From Pseudomonas sp. Irchel 3E13 (lineage in GTDB: Bacteria > Pseudomonadota > Gammaproteobacteria > Pseudomonadales > Pseudomonadaceae), in assembly GCF_900187455.1 (NCBI RefSeq), contig NZ_FYDX01000005.1, forward strand, positions 284,817-348,816: a stretch of DNA of 64,000 nt. Direction: 5' to 3'. The first letter of the stretch is position 1; the number at the start of each line of letters is the position of its first letter. Positions 28,969 through 41,109 of the stretch are shown piece after piece. The notes under the pieces were generated by a model, which was given only the letters and a program-made list of their open reading frames with translations, did no database searches and was not told the origin of the DNA. Made by a program: the position numbers and the translations under genes.

Positions 28969-31900
28969 ATGCTTCGAATTCGCAAACTGGTGTTAGCAAT
29001 AGCCGCAGCGTCGGCGCTGTCTTCCGGTATGGCGCATGCCCTCGGGTTGGGCGAATTGACCCTCAAGTCGGCGCAGAACCAGCCGTTGGACGCCGAGATC
29101 GAACTGCTCGATGTACGTGACCTCACTGCCGCCGAGGTCAAGCCGAGCCTGGCGCCGGCAGAAGAATTCAGCAAGGCCGGCGTCGCACGCCAGACCTTCC
29201 TCAATGACCTGACCTTCACCCCGGTGATCAACCCGGCGGGCAAGAGTGTCCTGAAAGTGACCTCCAGCCAGCCGCTGCCAGAGCCGATGGTCAAATTCCT
29301 GGTCCAGGTGCTGTGGCCCCAAGGCCGTCTGCTGCGCGACTACAGCGTACTGATCGACCCATCCAAGTTTTCCCCTGAAGCCGCCAAGGCCGCCGGCGTG
29401 ACCCCTGCGGTCAGCGCGCCGGGCAACTACACCACCATGCGCCGCGACACCTTGTGGGAAATTGCCTCGCGCGCGCGTCAGGGCGGCTCGGTGCACCAGA
29501 CCATGCTGGCGATCCAGGCGCTCAACCCGGATGCCTTCATCAACGGCAACATCAACCAGCTCAAGACTGGCCAGGTCCTGCGCATGCCGGACCAGCAACA
29601 GATCCAGAACATTCCGCAGGGCCAGGCGGTAAAAGAAGTCAACGAGCAGTACGCCGCCTGGCGTCAGGGCCGTCGTCTTGGGCCGCAGGCGCGGCAACTG
29701 GATGCCACCCGGCGCAACACGGCGCAGCCCGCGCCGGCGCGTGTTGCCGAGCAGGACAACCTCAAGCTGGTCGCTCCCGCAGGCAAGGGTGCTGCCGGTG
29801 ACAAGGCGTTGAGCGACAAACTGGCGACGACCCAGGAAAACCTCGACGCCAGCCGCCGCGAAGGCGACGAACTGAAAAGTCGCATGACCGATCTGCAGAG
29901 CCAACTGGACAAACTGCAGCGGCTGATCGAACTGAAAAACGACCAACTGGCCCGCCTCGAAGCCCAGAGTGGCATTCCTGTGCCAGCTCCGGCTCCTGCT
30001 CCGGCAGAAGCGGCGGTGGCGACCGCGCCGGTTATCGACGCCCAGTTGCAGCCGGCCCCGGCTGAACCTGTGGTCGCACCGGCACCCGCTGCGGTCGATA
30101 CCGCGCCGGCTGACCCGGCCGCCAGCGAAGTCGCGCCGGAAAACAACGATAGCGGCCTGGACAGCATTCTCGGCAATCCGCTGCTGCTGGCGCTGATTGC
30201 CGGTTCTGCACTCCTGGCGTTGCTGCTGCTCCTGTTGCTGTTGGCGCGCAAGCGCAAGGCCCAGCAGGAAGCGGAAAAACACCTGCGCATGGCGCGCGCG
30301 CTGGCCGAGGAAACCGAACTCGGTCCAGACCTGGAACTGCCATCGAGCAGCTTCGAAGGCCTGGACATGGCGCCGCCGACCGTCAAGCTGGCCCCCGCCG
30401 TGGTCGCAGCCTCCGCCGCCGCGGCGACTGCCGCCGAGCAAGTCAGCGAGCCGCGTGTGGCGCCGGTCGCCGAGCCAGCGGTCGATCCACTGCTGGCAGA
30501 AGTCGATGAGAGCATCGCCAACGGCCGCCTGAACCACGCCGCCAACCTGCTGGAACCCGCAGTGGAGAAGGCGCCACAGCGTAGCGATCTGCGCCTGAAA
30601 CTGATGGATGTCTATGCCCGCCAGGGTGACCGCGACGCGTTTGTCGGCCAGGAGCGGCAGTTGCAGGCCAATCCGCAGAACCTCGCCGCCGTCGACGGCC
30701 TCAAGAGCCAATATCCGGCCATGGTCACACTGGCCGCTGCCGGTGCGGTCGCGGCAACGGCGCTGGACGAAGAATTCGTTCAGGGGCTGCTGTCCGAAGA
30801 ACCAAAACCGGAAGCCGACCTGCCCGGCGATGACGAGCTGGACAGCGCTTTTGACCTGAGCCTGGACGACCTGGACGGGCTGGAGCTGGAAACGCCGGCG
30901 GATATCGCCGCGGTCAAGGCCAGCGAAGCTGCTGCGCCGGAGCCGTCCCTCGACGATCTGGATTTCGATAGCCTGCTGCAAGACAACCCCGAAGCTCAGC
31001 CGGCACCCGCACCACAAGATGCCCCCGAGCCTGTTGCTGATCTGGACGACCTGGATTTCGACACGCTGCTGCAAGAACAGACCGCAGCGCAGGCGGCTCC
31101 AGAGCCGGAACCAGAGCCTGAAGTCGCTCCGGCGTTGGATGACCTGGATTTCGACAGCCTGCTGCAGGAGCACACCGCAGCCCAGGCGCAGCCTGAAGTG
31201 GAAGTCGAGCCTGAGCCTCCAGCGCTGGACGATCTGGATTTCGACAGCCTGCTGCAAGAACACACCGCCGCCCAGGCGCAGCCTGAAGCGCAAGTCGAGC
31301 CGGAGCCTGCCCCGGCGCTGGATGACCTGGACTTCGACAGCCTGCTGCAGGAGCACACTGCAGCGCAGGCGCAGCCAGAGCCAGAGCCGCAACCCGAACC
31401 TGAGCCGCAACCCGAACCACAAGCCGAGCCGGTAACCTCCGCTGCACTCGACGACATGGACTTCGATGCCCTGTTCGAAGACGCCGACAAGGCACTGGCG
31501 GCCCAGCCGGACGATCTGGCCGACTTCGATCTTGACGTTACCGACGATGCCCCGGTGACTGCGCCTGAAGCCAGGCCACCGCTGGATATCGAGGCGGAGC
31601 TGGCGGCATTCGACAACGACCTGGGCCTGGAAGCCGACCTGCCGGATCTCGATTTGCCGGAGGACTTCGACCTGTCCCTGCCGGGCGAGTCGGATGCGGC
31701 GGCGAAGAACTTTGCCGCGGAACTGGATGACGTCAACGCCGAGCTCGACAGGCTGTCGCAGAGCCTGGAGCAGCCGCCACTCGAGCCGCACTTCACCGCT
31801 GAAGATGCAGCGGCGTTGCCGGATGATGCGGAGTTCGACTACCTGTCCGGTGCCGACGAAGTGGCGACCAAGCTTGATCTCGCCCGTGCCTACATCGACA

Positions 31901-32004
31901 TGGGTGACCATGACGGCGCCCGCGACATCCTCGACGAGGTCAACAAGGAGGGTGACCAGGCCCAGCGCCGCGAAGCCAACGAGCTGCGTTCGAAACTGGC
32001 CTGA
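28969..32004 (+). CDS. fimV: FimV polar hub protein / pilus assembly peptidoglycan-binding protein
   Basis: A 1011-residue inner-membrane protein. It has a signal peptide ending MAHALGLGEL, a FimV N-terminal domain (residues 23-140), and a LysM domain (NYTTMRRDTLWEIASRARQG to LKTGQVLRMP, about 145-205). A coiled coil (about 285-330) and one transmembrane helix (LLLALIAGSALLALLLLLLL, about 404-423) follow. Then comes a long acidic cytoplasmic region with six LDDLDFD-type repeats and a C-terminal TPR/FimV cap (DLARAYIDMGDHDGARDIL). FimV organises type IV pilus, twitching and cAMP signalling at the pole. The start at 28969 is set by GAGG just upstream; 44 extra residues upstream are unsupported. 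Confidence 0.96.
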   Translation: MLRIRKLVLAIAAASALSSGMAHALGLGELTLKSAQNQPLDAEIELLDVRDLTAAEVKPSLAPAEEFSKAGVARQTFLNDLTFTPVINPAGKSVLKVTSSQPLPEPMVKFLVQVLWPQGRLLRDYSVLIDPSKFSPEAAKAAGVTPAVSAPGNYTTMRRDTLWEIASRARQGGSVHQTMLAIQALNPDAFINGNINQLKTGQVLRMPDQQQIQNIPQGQAVKEVNEQYAAWRQGRRLGPQARQLDATRRNTAQPAPARVAEQDNLKLVAPAGKGAAGDKALSDKLATTQENLDASRREGDELKSRMTDLQSQLDKLQRLIELKNDQLARLEAQSGIPVPAPAPAPAEAAVATAPVIDAQLQPAPAEPVVAPAPAAVDTAPADPAASEVAPENNDSGLDSILGNPLLLALIAGSALLALLLLLLLLARKRKAQQEAEKHLRMARALAEETELGPDLELPSSSFEGLDMAPPTVKLAPAVVAASAAAATAAEQVSEPRVAPVAEPAVDPLLAEVDESIANGRLNHAANLLEPAVEKAPQRSDLRLKLMDVYARQGDRDAFVGQERQLQANPQNLAAVDGLKSQYPAMVTLAAAGAVAATALDEEFVQGLLSEEPKPEADLPGDDELDSAFDLSLDDLDGLELETPADIAAVKASEAAAPEPSLDDLDFDSLLQDNPEAQPAPAPQDAPEPVADLDDLDFDTLLQEQTAAQAAPEPEPEPEVAPALDDLDFDSLLQEHTAAQAQPEVEVEPEPPALDDLDFDSLLQEHTAAQAQPEAQVEPEPAPALDDLDFDSLLQEHTAAQAQPEPEPQPEPEPQPEPQAEPVTSAALDDMDFDALFEDADKALAAQPDDLADFDLDVTDDAPVTAPEARPPLDIEAELAAFDNDLGLEADLPDLDLPEDFDLSLPGESDAAAKNFAAELDDVNAELDRLSQSLEQPPLEPHFTAEDAAALPDDAEFDYLSGADEVATKLDLARAYIDMGDHDGARDILDEVNKEGDQAQRREANELRSKLA
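30949..31497 (+). repeat. In-frame acidic repeat region of fimV
   Basis: Six imperfect units of about 30 codons, each opening with LDDLDFD(S/T)LLQ or a variant and ending in a Pro/Glu/Gln-rich spacer. Three central units share LLQEHTAAQAQPE almost identically. The array is long enough to allow copy-number change by slippage. Confidence 0.85.
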
Positions 32005-32022
32005 CCGTCCGCCCCGCAAGTC

Positions 32023-32053
32023 CAACGGCAGCCCGGGTGGCTGCCGTTGTCGT
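32023..32053 (+). terminator. Hairpin after fimV
   Basis: An 11-base perfect stem (CAACGGCAGCC / GGCTGCCGTTG) with loop CGGGT lies 19 bases after the fimV stop. It has a poor T tract, so it is a likely but not ideal terminator. A TATAAT at 32054-32059 right behind it could be the -10 element for truA. Confidence 0.5.
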
Positions 32054-32124
32054 TATAATTCCCGCCATTGTGTAAATCGACAGGCTTTATCCTCTTGGAA
32101 ATCATCGACAACTCGGCCGCCGAA

Positions 32125-32967
32125 ATGGCGGCCGAAGGCTTTTTCAGAATCGCCCTGGGCGTGGAATACAAAGGCTCCCGCTATCGTGGCTGGCAGCGCC
32201 AAAGCAATGCTGTGAGTGTGCAGCAGACCCTTGAAGAAGCGCTGTCGAGGGTGGCCGATTCGCCGGTGGCGCTGCATTGCGCCGGGCGCACCGATGCCGG
32301 CGTGCATGCCTGCGGTCAGGTGGTGCATTTCGATACCCGCGCGGTGCGCAGTTCCAGAGCCTGGACCATGGGCGCCAATATCAATCTGCCCCATGACGTC
32401 AGCGTCTCCTGGGCGAAGGAGATGCCGGCGCATTTCCATGCCCGCTACAAGGCGTGTGCGCGGCGCTATCGCTACGTCATCTACAACGACGATATTCGCC
32501 CGGCGCACCTGGGTGATCAGGTCACCTGGAACCACCGGCCGCTGGATGTCGAGCGTATGGCCGAAGCCGCCGCTCAATTGGTCGGCACCCACGATTTCAG
32601 TGCCTTCCGTGCCGGCCAATGCCAGGCCAAGTCGCCGATCAAGACCCTTCACCACCTGCGCGTTACTCGCCACGGCAAGATGATCGTGCTGGATCTGCGT
32701 GCCAGCGCGTTTCTCCATCACATGGTGCGCAACATCGCTGGCGTACTGATGGCCATCGGTGCCGGCGAGCGCTCGCCGGAGTGGGCAGGGCAGGTGCTGA
32801 CCAGCCTCGACCGTCGTGCTGGCGGCGTCACCGCGCATCCGTTCGGCCTGTATCTGGTGCAGGTCGAGTACCCGGAAGAGTTCGCCTTGCCCGCGCGTTT
32901 CATCGGTCCGCATTTCCTCACCGGTTTCGAGTCACTGGCGGCTGACGACCCGGCGGTCATTTGCTAA
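32125..32967 (+). CDS. truA: tRNA pseudouridine(38-40) synthase
   Basis: A 280-residue enzyme that isomerises U38-U40 in the anticodon stem. [19 protein letters not shown] is the N-terminal signature, [18 protein letters not shown] contains the catalytic Asp, and [17 protein letters not shown] and [16 protein letters not shown] are further TruA motifs. The start is uncertain: ATG 32125 puts the first strand near the N-terminus, but TTG 32095 or 32068 could add 10 to 19 residues, and none has a good ribosome site. It begins the truA-trpF-accD run. Confidence 0.95.
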   Translation: MAAEGFFRIALGVEYKGSRYRGWQRQSNAVSVQQTLEEALSRVADSPVALHCAGRTDAGVHACGQVVHFDTRAVRSSRAWTMGANINLPHDVSVSWAKEMPAHFHARYKACARRYRYVIYNDDIRPAHLGDQVTWNHRPLDVERMAEAAAQLVGTHDFSAFRAGQCQAKSPIKTLHHLRVTRHGKMIVLDLRASAFLHHMVRNIAGVLMAIGAGERSPEWAGQVLTSLDRRAGGVTAHPFGLYLVQVEYPEEFALPARFIGPHFLTGFESLAADDPAVIC

Positions 32968-33005
32968 CATCCGGGACTTTCGGGTTCAGTCGAGGTTCGC
33001 TGGCT

Positions 33006-33626
33006 ATGTCTGCCGTTCGCAGCAAGATCTGCGGTATTACTCGCGTGGAAGACGCGCTGGCCGCGGCTGAAGCGGGGGCTGACGCCATTGGCCTGGTGTT
33101 CTACGCCAAGAGCCCGCGCGCGGTGAGCGTGCAGCAGGCGCGGGAAATCATTGCCGCCTTGCCGCCGTTCGTGACCACGGTGGGCCTGTTCGTCAACGCC
33201 AGCCGCTGCGAACTGAGCGAAATCCTCGAAGCCGTGCCGCTGGACCTGCTGCAATTCCACGGCGATGAAACCCCGGCCGATTGCGACGGTTACAACCGTC
33301 CCTGGATCAAGGCGCTGCGGGTCCGCCCCGGCGATGATCTGGAAGCGAGCTGCAAGCTGTACGCCAAGGCCAGCGGCATTCTCCTCGACACCTACGTGGC
33401 CGGCGTGCCCGGCGGGACGGGCGAAGCCTTCGACTGGTCGCTGGTGCCGGATCGCCTGAGCAAGCCGATCATCCTCGCTGGCGGGCTGTCCCCGGACAAC
33501 GTCGCTGCGGCCATCGCTCAGGTCCGGCCGTATGCGGTGGACGTCAGTGGTGGGGTAGAGCAGTCCAAGGGCATCAAGGATGCGGCGCGCATCGAAGCGT
33601 TCATCAACGCGGTGCGCCGCGGTTGA
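33006..33626 (+). CDS. trpF: Phosphoribosylanthranilate isomerase
   Basis: A 206-residue TIM-barrel enzyme of tryptophan synthesis. [26 protein letters not shown] contains the general-base Cys, [10 protein letters not shown] and [13 protein letters not shown] follow, and AVDVSGGVE supplies the phosphate-binding loop. The catalytic Asp is in [11 protein letters not shown] 33006 has GAGG upstream. It is separated from the other trp genes, as usual in pseudomonads, and lies 38 bases after truA. Confidence 0.98.
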   Translation: MSAVRSKICGITRVEDALAAAEAGADAIGLVFYAKSPRAVSVQQAREIIAALPPFVTTVGLFVNASRCELSEILEAVPLDLLQFHGDETPADCDGYNRPWIKALRVRPGDDLEASCKLYAKASGILLDTYVAGVPGGTGEAFDWSLVPDRLSKPIILAGGLSPDNVAAAIAQVRPYAVDVSGGVEQSKGIKDAARIEAFINAVRRG

Positions 33627-33901
33627 GGCGCTTCGATGTGACGGCTATCGGTGCCGCATCGTCCATAGCTTTCGCAGCCTATTGCTGCCTGGCCAGGCCC
33701 GCGGGCCGGTCGAAATTGTCGGTCGGTGCCGTAGGCATCGCCCATACAGGTTGACGATGAGTCGCACTTCCTGAGGGCTTGCGCTGAATGCGCGCCACCG
33801 GATGCGGCTGATCTTCGCGACATACACGAATTGAAGCTCAAGGGCATACGCGCGACCCGGCACCCATTGCCTGCCGGCCGCCGCTACTGGAGAAATAAAG
33901 C
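33627..33901. other. 275-base trpF-accD gap
   Basis: I see no ORF with codon structure, no RNA gene and no strong hairpin here. The last 15 bases hold the accD ribosome site (CTGGAGAAATAAAGC). A promoter for accD-folC may lie in the gap, but no convincing -35/-10 pair stands out. Confidence 0.5.
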
Positions 33902-34822
33902 ATGAGCAACTGGTTAGTAGACAAACTGATCCCATCGATCATGCGTTCCGAGGTGAAGAAGAGTTCGGTTCCTGAAGGCCTGTGGCACAAGTGCCCGTCC
34001 TGCGAAGCCGTGCTGTATCGCCCGGAACTGGAAAAGACCCTGGACGTCTGCCCCAAGTGCAACCACCACATGCGTATCGGCGCCCGTGCGCGCCTGAACA
34101 TCTTCCTCGATCCGGAAGGTCGTAACGAGCTGGGCGCCGACCTGGAACCAGTCGACCGCCTGAAATTCCGCGACGGCAAGAAGTACAAGGACCGCCTGGT
34201 CGCTGCACAGAAGCAGACCGGCGAAAAAGACGCCCTGATTTCCATGAGCGGTACCCTGTTGGGCATGCCGATCGTGGTCAGCGCCTTCGAGTTCTCCTTC
34301 ATGGGCGGCTCGATGGGTGCCATCGTCGGTGAGCGCTTTGTTCGCGCCGCCAACTACGCGCTGGAAAACCGCTGCCCGATGGTCTGCTTCTCCGCTTCCG
34401 GCGGTGCGCGCATGCAGGAAGCGCTGATCTCCCTGATGCAGATGGCCAAGACCTCCGCCGCCCTGGCGCGCCTGCGTGAAGAAGGCATCCCGTTCATCTC
34501 CGTCCTGACCGACCCGGTCTACGGCGGCGTTTCTGCCAGCCTGGCGATGCTCGGCGACGTTATCGTCGGTGAGCCGAAAGCCCTGATCGGCTTTGCCGGC
34601 CCGCGCGTCATCGAGCAGACCGTGCGCGAAAAACTGCCGGAAGGCTTCCAGCGCAGCGAGTTCCTGCTGGAGCACGGCGCCATCGACATGATCGTTCACC
34701 GTCAGGAACTGCGTGCGCGCCTGGGTAACCTGCTGGCGCAGATGATGGGCCTGCCGACGCCGAAATTCGTGCCTTCGGCCATGGACGCGGTTGTCGTGCC
34801 ACCGGCGCCTGCCACCGTATGA
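33902..34822 (+). CDS. accD: Acetyl-CoA carboxylase carboxyltransferase subunit beta
   Basis: A 306-residue subunit that pairs with AccA to carboxylate acetyl-CoA. The N-terminal zinc ribbon is complete: [11 protein letters not shown] and [10 protein letters not shown] give two CX2C pairs. The crotonase-like core carries [20 protein letters not shown] and [19 protein letters not shown], both acetyl-CoA-contact motifs. GGAG precedes the ATG. Its stop overlaps the folC start (ATGA). Confidence 0.99.
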   Translation: MSNWLVDKLIPSIMRSEVKKSSVPEGLWHKCPSCEAVLYRPELEKTLDVCPKCNHHMRIGARARLNIFLDPEGRNELGADLEPVDRLKFRDGKKYKDRLVAAQKQTGEKDALISMSGTLLGMPIVVSAFEFSFMGGSMGAIVGERFVRAANYALENRCPMVCFSASGGARMQEALISLMQMAKTSAALARLREEGIPFISVLTDPVYGGVSASLAMLGDVIVGEPKALIGFAGPRVIEQTVREKLPEGFQRSEFLLEHGAIDMIVHRQELRARLGNLLAQMMGLPTPKFVPSAMDAVVVPPAPATV

Positions 34823-36126
34823 CCCAACGTACCCTTGGCGACTGGCTCGCCTATCTCGAGCAATTGCACCCGTCGGCCATCGACATGGGCCTTGAACGTT
34901 CCCAGCAGGTTGCAGCACGGCTCGGGCTGGGCAAACCGGCGCCTCGGGTGGTGACCGTTACCGGCACCAATGGCAAGGGTTCCACCTGCGCCTTCATCGC
35001 TGCGCTGCTCAAGGCGCAGGGGCTGAAGGTCGGCGTCTATAGCTCGCCGCACCTGCTGCGCTACAACGAGCGGGTGCAGATCGATGGCCTTGAAGCCAGC
35101 GACGAGCAACTCTGCGAAGCCTTCGCCGCGGTGCAAGCCGCTCGCGGCGAAATCTCCCTGACCTACTTCGAAATGGGCACCCTGGCGGCGTTCTGGCTGT
35201 TCAGCCGTTCGGCGCTGGATGCGGTGGTCCTGGAAGTTGGCCTGGGCGGGCGGCTGGATGCGGTCAACCTGATCGACGCCGACCTCGCCGTGGTCACCAG
35301 CATCGGCGTCGATCATGCCGACTGGCTGGGCGACACCCGCGAATCAGTGGCCTTCGAGAAAGCCGGGATCTTCCGCCAGGGCAAGCCCGCGCTGTGCGGC
35401 GATCTCAATCCGCCGCAGCCGTTGCTGGACAAGGTTCGCGAGCTGAGTTGCCCGTTCTTCCTGCGCGGCCGTGACTTCGATCTGGCCAACACCGACCAGA
35501 ACTGGCAGTGGCGGGGCGTTGACGCCCGTGGCGAGGTGGTCGAGCTGCGCGATCTGCCGTTGCTTGATTTGCCGATGGAAAACGCCGCGCTGGCCCTTCA
35601 GGCTTACCTGCTGCTCGACCTGCCGTGGGATGCCGGGCAGATCGCCCAGGCGCTGGTCGATGCGCGTATCGTCGGCCGTCTCGACCGTCGCCAGTTCGTC
35701 TGGCAGGGCAAGCCGTTGAATATCCTGCTGGATGTCGGGCACAACCCGCATGCCGCGCAATACCTGGCCGAACGCCTGGCCTCGCGGCCGGTGGCGGGCA
35801 AGCGCCTGGCGGTGTTCGGCCTGCTGGCCGACAAGGACCTGCCGGGTGTGATCCAGCCGCTGTCCCGCCAGGTCGCGCACTGGGCGGTAACCGCCCTGGA
35901 TACACCGCGCAGCCGTTCGGCGGCGCAGTTGCAGGCTGCACTGGAGAACCTTGGCGCTTCGGTGCAGTCTTACTCCAGCGTTGCACAGGCTCTGGAAGGG
36001 CAGTGCGAGCAGGCGACGGCGGATGATGAAATCCTGCTGTTCGGATCATTTTTCTGTGTTGGCGAGGCCCTGCAGTGGCTGAGCCGGCAGACCCAGGGGG
36101 AAGGGGCCAATGGCGGGGCTGGATAA
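34819..36126 (+). CDS. folC: Bifunctional folylpolyglutamate/dihydrofolate synthase
   Basis: A 435-residue Mur-ligase-family enzyme that makes dihydrofolate and its polyglutamates. [18 protein letters not shown] is the P-loop, [17 protein letters not shown] binds the pterin side, [14 protein letters not shown] and [14 protein letters not shown] are core Mur motifs, and [12 protein letters not shown] is in the C-terminal domain. The ATG overlaps the accD stop, and the 3' end overlaps the next gene by 17 bases, so the three are coupled. Confidence 0.98.
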   Translation: MTQRTLGDWLAYLEQLHPSAIDMGLERSQQVAARLGLGKPAPRVVTVTGTNGKGSTCAFIAALLKAQGLKVGVYSSPHLLRYNERVQIDGLEASDEQLCEAFAAVQAARGEISLTYFEMGTLAAFWLFSRSALDAVVLEVGLGGRLDAVNLIDADLAVVTSIGVDHADWLGDTRESVAFEKAGIFRQGKPALCGDLNPPQPLLDKVRELSCPFFLRGRDFDLANTDQNWQWRGVDARGEVVELRDLPLLDLPMENAALALQAYLLLDLPWDAGQIAQALVDARIVGRLDRRQFVWQGKPLNILLDVGHNPHAAQYLAERLASRPVAGKRLAVFGLLADKDLPGVIQPLSRQVAHWAVTALDTPRSRSAAQLQAALENLGASVQSYSSVAQALEGQCEQATADDEILLFGSFFCVGEALQWLSRQTQGEGANGGAG

Positions 36127-36787
36127 AGTCATCAAGCAGCGGATGGTCGGTGCGCTGGTACTGGTGGCACTGGCGGTGATTTTCCTGCCGATGCTGTTCA
36201 CCAAGGAAGACGAGTTGCGTCAGGTCCGTGTCGAAGCGCCGGAAGCCCCGGCGGTCCCGGCCTTGCCGCAGGTTCAGGTGGAGCCGGTGCAGGTCCCGGA
36301 ACCCCAGGTGATCCCGGACAGCAGCGTCGCGGCCCAGCCGCAGACGCCACCGGCCACGCCGATCGCGCCAGCGCCTTCGACAGTGACGGTCACGGCCCCC
36401 ACGCCGGAAGCCCCGGCCAAACCAGCGGCGCCTGCTCCGGTCAGCAAACCGGCGGCAACGCCCGCGCCAACCGTCGCCACGGCGCCAGCTCCTGCCAAGC
36501 CGGCCGCCCAGGCGCCGGCATCGACCAACAAGGTCGACGGCAATGGCTTGCCGGTCAGCTGGTCGGTGCAACTGGCCAGCCTGTCCAACCGCGCCGGCGC
36601 CGACAGCCTGCAGAAAACCCTGCGTAGCCAGGGCTATAACGCTTATATCCGCTCGTCCGACGGGATGAACCGGGTCTTCGTCGGGCCGGTGATCGAGCGT
36701 GCCGAAGCCGAGCGCCTGCGTGATGTCATCAGTCGCCAGCAGAAACTCAAGGGTTTCGTGGTGCGCTTCCAGCCAGAACGAAGCTGA
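36110..36787 (+). CDS. dedD: SPOR domain protein (DedD-like)
   Basis: A 225-residue bitopic inner-membrane protein. A short cytoplasmic N-terminus is followed by one membrane helix (MVGALVLVALAVIFLPMLF, about residues 12-30), a long Pro/Ala/Val linker (about 45-145), and a C-terminal SPOR domain (SWSVQLASLSNRAGADSL and YIRSSDGMNRVFVGPV). SPOR domains bind denuded septal peptidoglycan. The position between folC and cvpA is that of dedD in enterics. It overlaps folC by 17 bases. Confidence 0.94.
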   Translation: MAGLDKVIKQRMVGALVLVALAVIFLPMLFTKEDELRQVRVEAPEAPAVPALPQVQVEPVQVPEPQVIPDSSVAAQPQTPPATPIAPAPSTVTVTAPTPEAPAKPAAPAPVSKPAATPAPTVATAPAPAKPAAQAPASTNKVDGNGLPVSWSVQLASLSNRAGADSLQKTLRSQGYNAYIRSSDGMNRVFVGPVIERAEAERLRDVISRQQKLKGFVVRFQPERS

Positions 36788-36792
36788 ACTCC

Positions 36793-36816
36793 GCCGTCCG
36801 GCCCTGTCCGGACGGC
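36793..36816 (+). terminator. Terminator-like hairpin after dedD
   Basis: Nine-base perfect stem GCCGTCCGG / CCGGACGGC with a six-base loop, a few bases after the dedD stop. No T tract follows, so its efficiency is doubtful. A weak -10 (TAAAAT, 36850-36855) for cvpA lies beyond it. Confidence 0.4.
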
Positions 36817-36885
36817 AAATCACCGCTTACCCCCGGCCCGCCGCTCTGGTAAAATGCGCCGCCTCAACTGTTTGCAGGCCGCACC

Positions 36886-37440
36886 GTGGCATTTACCTGG
36901 GTCGACTGGGCGATTCTCGCGATCGTCGCCATTTCTTCGCTGATCAGTCTCAAGCGCGGCTTCGTCAAGGAAGCCTTGTCACTGCTCACCTGGATCATCG
37001 CCGGCGCCGTCGCCTGGATGTTCGGGGGCGCCGCGTCGCAGTACCTCGAAAGCTATATCCAGACGCCCTCCGCCCGTGTGATTGCCGGGTGCGCCATTAT
37101 TTTCGTCGCCACCCTGCTGGTGGGGGCAATGATCAACTTTCTCATCGGCGAACTGATTCGCGTCACCGGGTTGTCCGGGACCGATCGCTTCCTCGGCATG
37201 GCCTTTGGCGCCGCGCGGGGAGCCTTGCTGGTGGTGGTAGCGGTCGGGCTGCTGAGCCTGGGACCGGTACAACAGGATTCGTGGTGGCAAGAGTCCCGGC
37301 TCTTGCCCCAATTTCTATTGGTGGCTGACTGGTCGAAGAACCTCATTCTGGGGTTGACCAGCCAGTGGCTAGCCAGCGGGATCAGCGCACCGGCTGATCT
37401 CCCGTTCAAGGAGCAGCTCCTCGGCCCTAAAACGCCTTGA
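36886..37440 (+). CDS. cvpA: CvpA family membrane protein
   Basis: A 184-residue inner-membrane protein with about four helices (near residues 8-24, 27-45, 63-85 and 100-122). It carries the family marks: WVDWAILAIVAISSLISLKRGFVKEALSL at the N-terminus and LSGTDRFLGMAFGAARG in the middle. The start is GTG 36886 by alignment to the family N-terminus; no earlier ATG fits. CvpA homologues support colicin V export and envelope stress tolerance, and the gene usually precedes purF, as here. Confidence 0.95.
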   Translation: MAFTWVDWAILAIVAISSLISLKRGFVKEALSLLTWIIAGAVAWMFGGAASQYLESYIQTPSARVIAGCAIIFVATLLVGAMINFLIGELIRVTGLSGTDRFLGMAFGAARGALLVVVAVGLLSLGPVQQDSWWQESRLLPQFLLVADWSKNLILGLTSQWLASGISAPADLPFKEQLLGPKTP

Positions 37441-37481
37441 GTGCTGTTCAGTCCAGTTTCATTAAGTAGGGGTTGCGTCGC

Positions 37482-38987
<1,506 letters not shown>

Positions 38988-39003
38988 TATAGGGAGCAAC
39001 GGC

Positions 39004-40215
39004 ATGACACAGGAATGGGATGCCGGGCGCCTGGACAGCGACCTCGAAGGGGTCGCTTTCGATACGCTGGCGGTACGCGCCGGCCAGCATCGCACGCCGG
39101 AAGGTGAGCACAGCGATCCGCTGTTCTTCACCTCCAGCTACGTGTTCCGTACCGCGGCCGACGCCGCGGCGCGGTTCGCCGGCGAAGTTCCAGGCAACGT
39201 CTATTCGCGCTACACCAACCCGACCGTCCGGGCCTTCGAGGAGCGCATCGCCGCCCTGGAAAGCGCCGAGCAGGCGGTCGCCACCTCCACCGGCATGGCC
39301 GCGATCCTGTCCACGGTAATGGCGCTGTGCAGCGCCGGCGACCATGTGCTGGTCTCGCAGAGCGTGTTCGGTTCGACCATCAGCCTGTTCGAGAAGTACT
39401 TCAAGCGCTTCGGCGTGCAGGTCGATTACGTGCCGCTGGCGGACCTGTCTGCCTGGGAACAGGCGATCAAGGCGAACACCAAGTTGCTGTTCGTCGAGTC
39501 GCCGTCCAACCCGCTGGCCGAACTGGTGGATATCGCCGCGCTGGCCGAGGTTGCCCACGCCAAGGGTGCCATGCTGGTGGTGGACAACTGCTTCAGCACC
39601 CCGGCGCTGCAACAGCCGTTGAAGCTGGGCGCGGACATCGTCGTGCACTCGGCGACCAAGTTCATCGACGGCCAGGGCCGTTGCATGGGCGGCGTGGTTG
39701 CCGGTCGCAGCGAGCAGATGAAAGAAGTGGTGGGCTTCCTGCGCACCGCGGGTCCGTCGCTGAGCCCGTTCAACGCCTGGATCTTCCTCAAGGGTCTCGA
39801 AACCCTGAGCCTGCGCATGCGCGCCCACTGCGCCAACGCACAGGCTCTGGCCGAGTGGCTGGAGCAGCAGGACGGCATCGAGAAGGTTCATTACGCCGGG
39901 CTGGAAAGCCATCCGCAGCACGAACTGGCCAAGCGCCAGATGACCGGCTTCGGTGCGGTAGTGAGCTTCGAGGTCAAGGATGGCAAGGCGGGCGCATGGC
40001 GCTTCATCGACGCTACCCGGTTGATCTCGATCACCGCCAACCTCGGTGACAGCAAGACCACCATCACCCACCCGGGCACCACCTCCCACGGCCGTCTGTC
40101 GCCGCAGGAACGTGAGGCCGCCGGTATCCGCGACAGCCTGATCCGCGTCGCCGTGGGTCTGGAAGACGTGGCCGACCTCAAGGCCGACCTCGCCCGTGGA
40201 CTGGCTGCACTGTGA
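39004..40215 (+). CDS. metZ: O-succinylhomoserine sulfhydrylase
   Basis: A 403-residue Cys/Met-metabolism PLP enzyme (fold type I) that makes homocysteine directly from O-succinylhomoserine and sulfide, the route used by pseudomonads. [54 protein letters not shown] and [17 protein letters not shown] (PLP Lys in SATK) are present. GGGAG precedes ATG 39004; the longer upstream frame runs through purF and is rejected. Its stop overlaps the next start (GTGA). Confidence 0.98.
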   Translation: MTQEWDAGRLDSDLEGVAFDTLAVRAGQHRTPEGEHSDPLFFTSSYVFRTAADAAARFAGEVPGNVYSRYTNPTVRAFEERIAALESAEQAVATSTGMAAILSTVMALCSAGDHVLVSQSVFGSTISLFEKYFKRFGVQVDYVPLADLSAWEQAIKANTKLLFVESPSNPLAELVDIAALAEVAHAKGAMLVVDNCFSTPALQQPLKLGADIVVHSATKFIDGQGRCMGGVVAGRSEQMKEVVGFLRTAGPSLSPFNAWIFLKGLETLSLRMRAHCANAQALAEWLEQQDGIEKVHYAGLESHPQHELAKRQMTGFGAVVSFEVKDGKAGAWRFIDATRLISITANLGDSKTTITHPGTTSHGRLSPQEREAAGIRDSLIRVAVGLEDVADLKADLARGLAAL

Positions 40216-40985
40216 TCGACTGGTCGGTTGCCGAGAGCAGCCATAATGGCCGCGTGGCGCTGGTTACCGGTGCCGCTCGCGGCATCGGCCTGGGCATCGC
40301 CGCGTGGTTGATCGCCGAAGGCTGGCAGGTCGTCCTGACCGACCTTGACCGCGTGCGCGGGGCCAAGGTCGCCAAGGTGCTGGGCGACAATGCCTGGTTC
40401 GTCGGCATGGATGTCGCCGACGAAAACCAGGTCACCGTCGGCGTTGCCGAAGTGCTCGGTCAGTTCGGCCGCCTCGATGCACTGGTGTGCAACGCGGCGA
40501 TCGCCGATCCGCACAACACCACCCTGGAAAGCCTCAGCCTCCATCACTGGAATCGCGTCCTGGCGGTCAACCTGGGCGGCCCGATGTTGCTGGCCAAGCA
40601 CTGTGCGCCGTATCTGCGCGCTCATTGCGGGGCCATCGTCAACCTGGTGTCGACCCGCGCGGGCCAGTCCGAACCCGATACCGAGGCCTATGCCGCGAGC
40701 AAGGGTGGGCTGCTGGCCCTTACCCATGCGCTGGCCATGAGCCTGGGCCCGGAGATTCGCGTCAACGCCGTCAGCCCTGGCTGGATCGATGCCCGTGATC
40801 CTTCCGTGCGCCGTGCCGAACCGTTGAGCGAGGCCGACCATGCGCAGCATCCGGCGGGCCGGGTAGGGACCGTGGAAGATGTGGCGTCGATGGTCTCGTG
40901 GCTGTTGTCGAAGAACGCGGGATTCATCACCGGTCAGGAGTTCGTCGTCGACGGCGGCATGACCAAGAAAATGATCTACCAATAA
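40212..40985 (+). CDS. Short-chain dehydrogenase/reductase
   Basis: A 257-residue classical [18 protein letters not shown] is the TGxxxGxG cofactor loop, [12 protein letters not shown] contains the NAG-type motif, and [15 protein letters not shown] supplies Tyr and Lys of the active site, with Ser in LVSTRAGQ. An Asp at the end of beta2 (VLTDLDRV) suggests NAD(H) preference. The GTG start overlaps the metZ stop, so it is coupled to metZ, as PA3106 follows PA3107 in PAO1. Substrate unknown. Confidence 0.93.
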   Translation: MIDWSVAESSHNGRVALVTGAARGIGLGIAAWLIAEGWQVVLTDLDRVRGAKVAKVLGDNAWFVGMDVADENQVTVGVAEVLGQFGRLDALVCNAAIADPHNTTLESLSLHHWNRVLAVNLGGPMLLAKHCAPYLRAHCGAIVNLVSTRAGQSEPDTEAYAASKGGLLALTHALAMSLGPEIRVNAVSPGWIDARDPSVRRAEPLSEADHAQHPAGRVGTVEDVASMVSWLLSKNAGFITGQEFVVDGGMTKKMIYQ

Positions 40986-41013
40986 CAGTCAGCGAACGCC
41001 GGCTGTTTTCATG
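40984..41013 (+). terminator. Weak terminator after the SDR gene
   Basis: An imperfect hairpin AACAG...CTGTT with inner GCG/CGC pairing, followed by TTTTC. It sits directly after the SDR stop. Confidence 0.4.
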
Positions 41014-41109
41014 TTGCGGACGTTGAGGTGTGTGCTAGCACCGCAGGTTTGGGTGTGAAGCGGGGAACAGGTTTTTTGCCCTTTTTGAAAAAAAACTTCA
41101 ATGGGGGTA

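Noticed and set aside
28993..32025. Minus-strand open frame of 1010 codons opposite fimV
   Set aside because: It is the antisense shadow of a GC-rich repetitive gene; it has no start signal and no recognisable domain.
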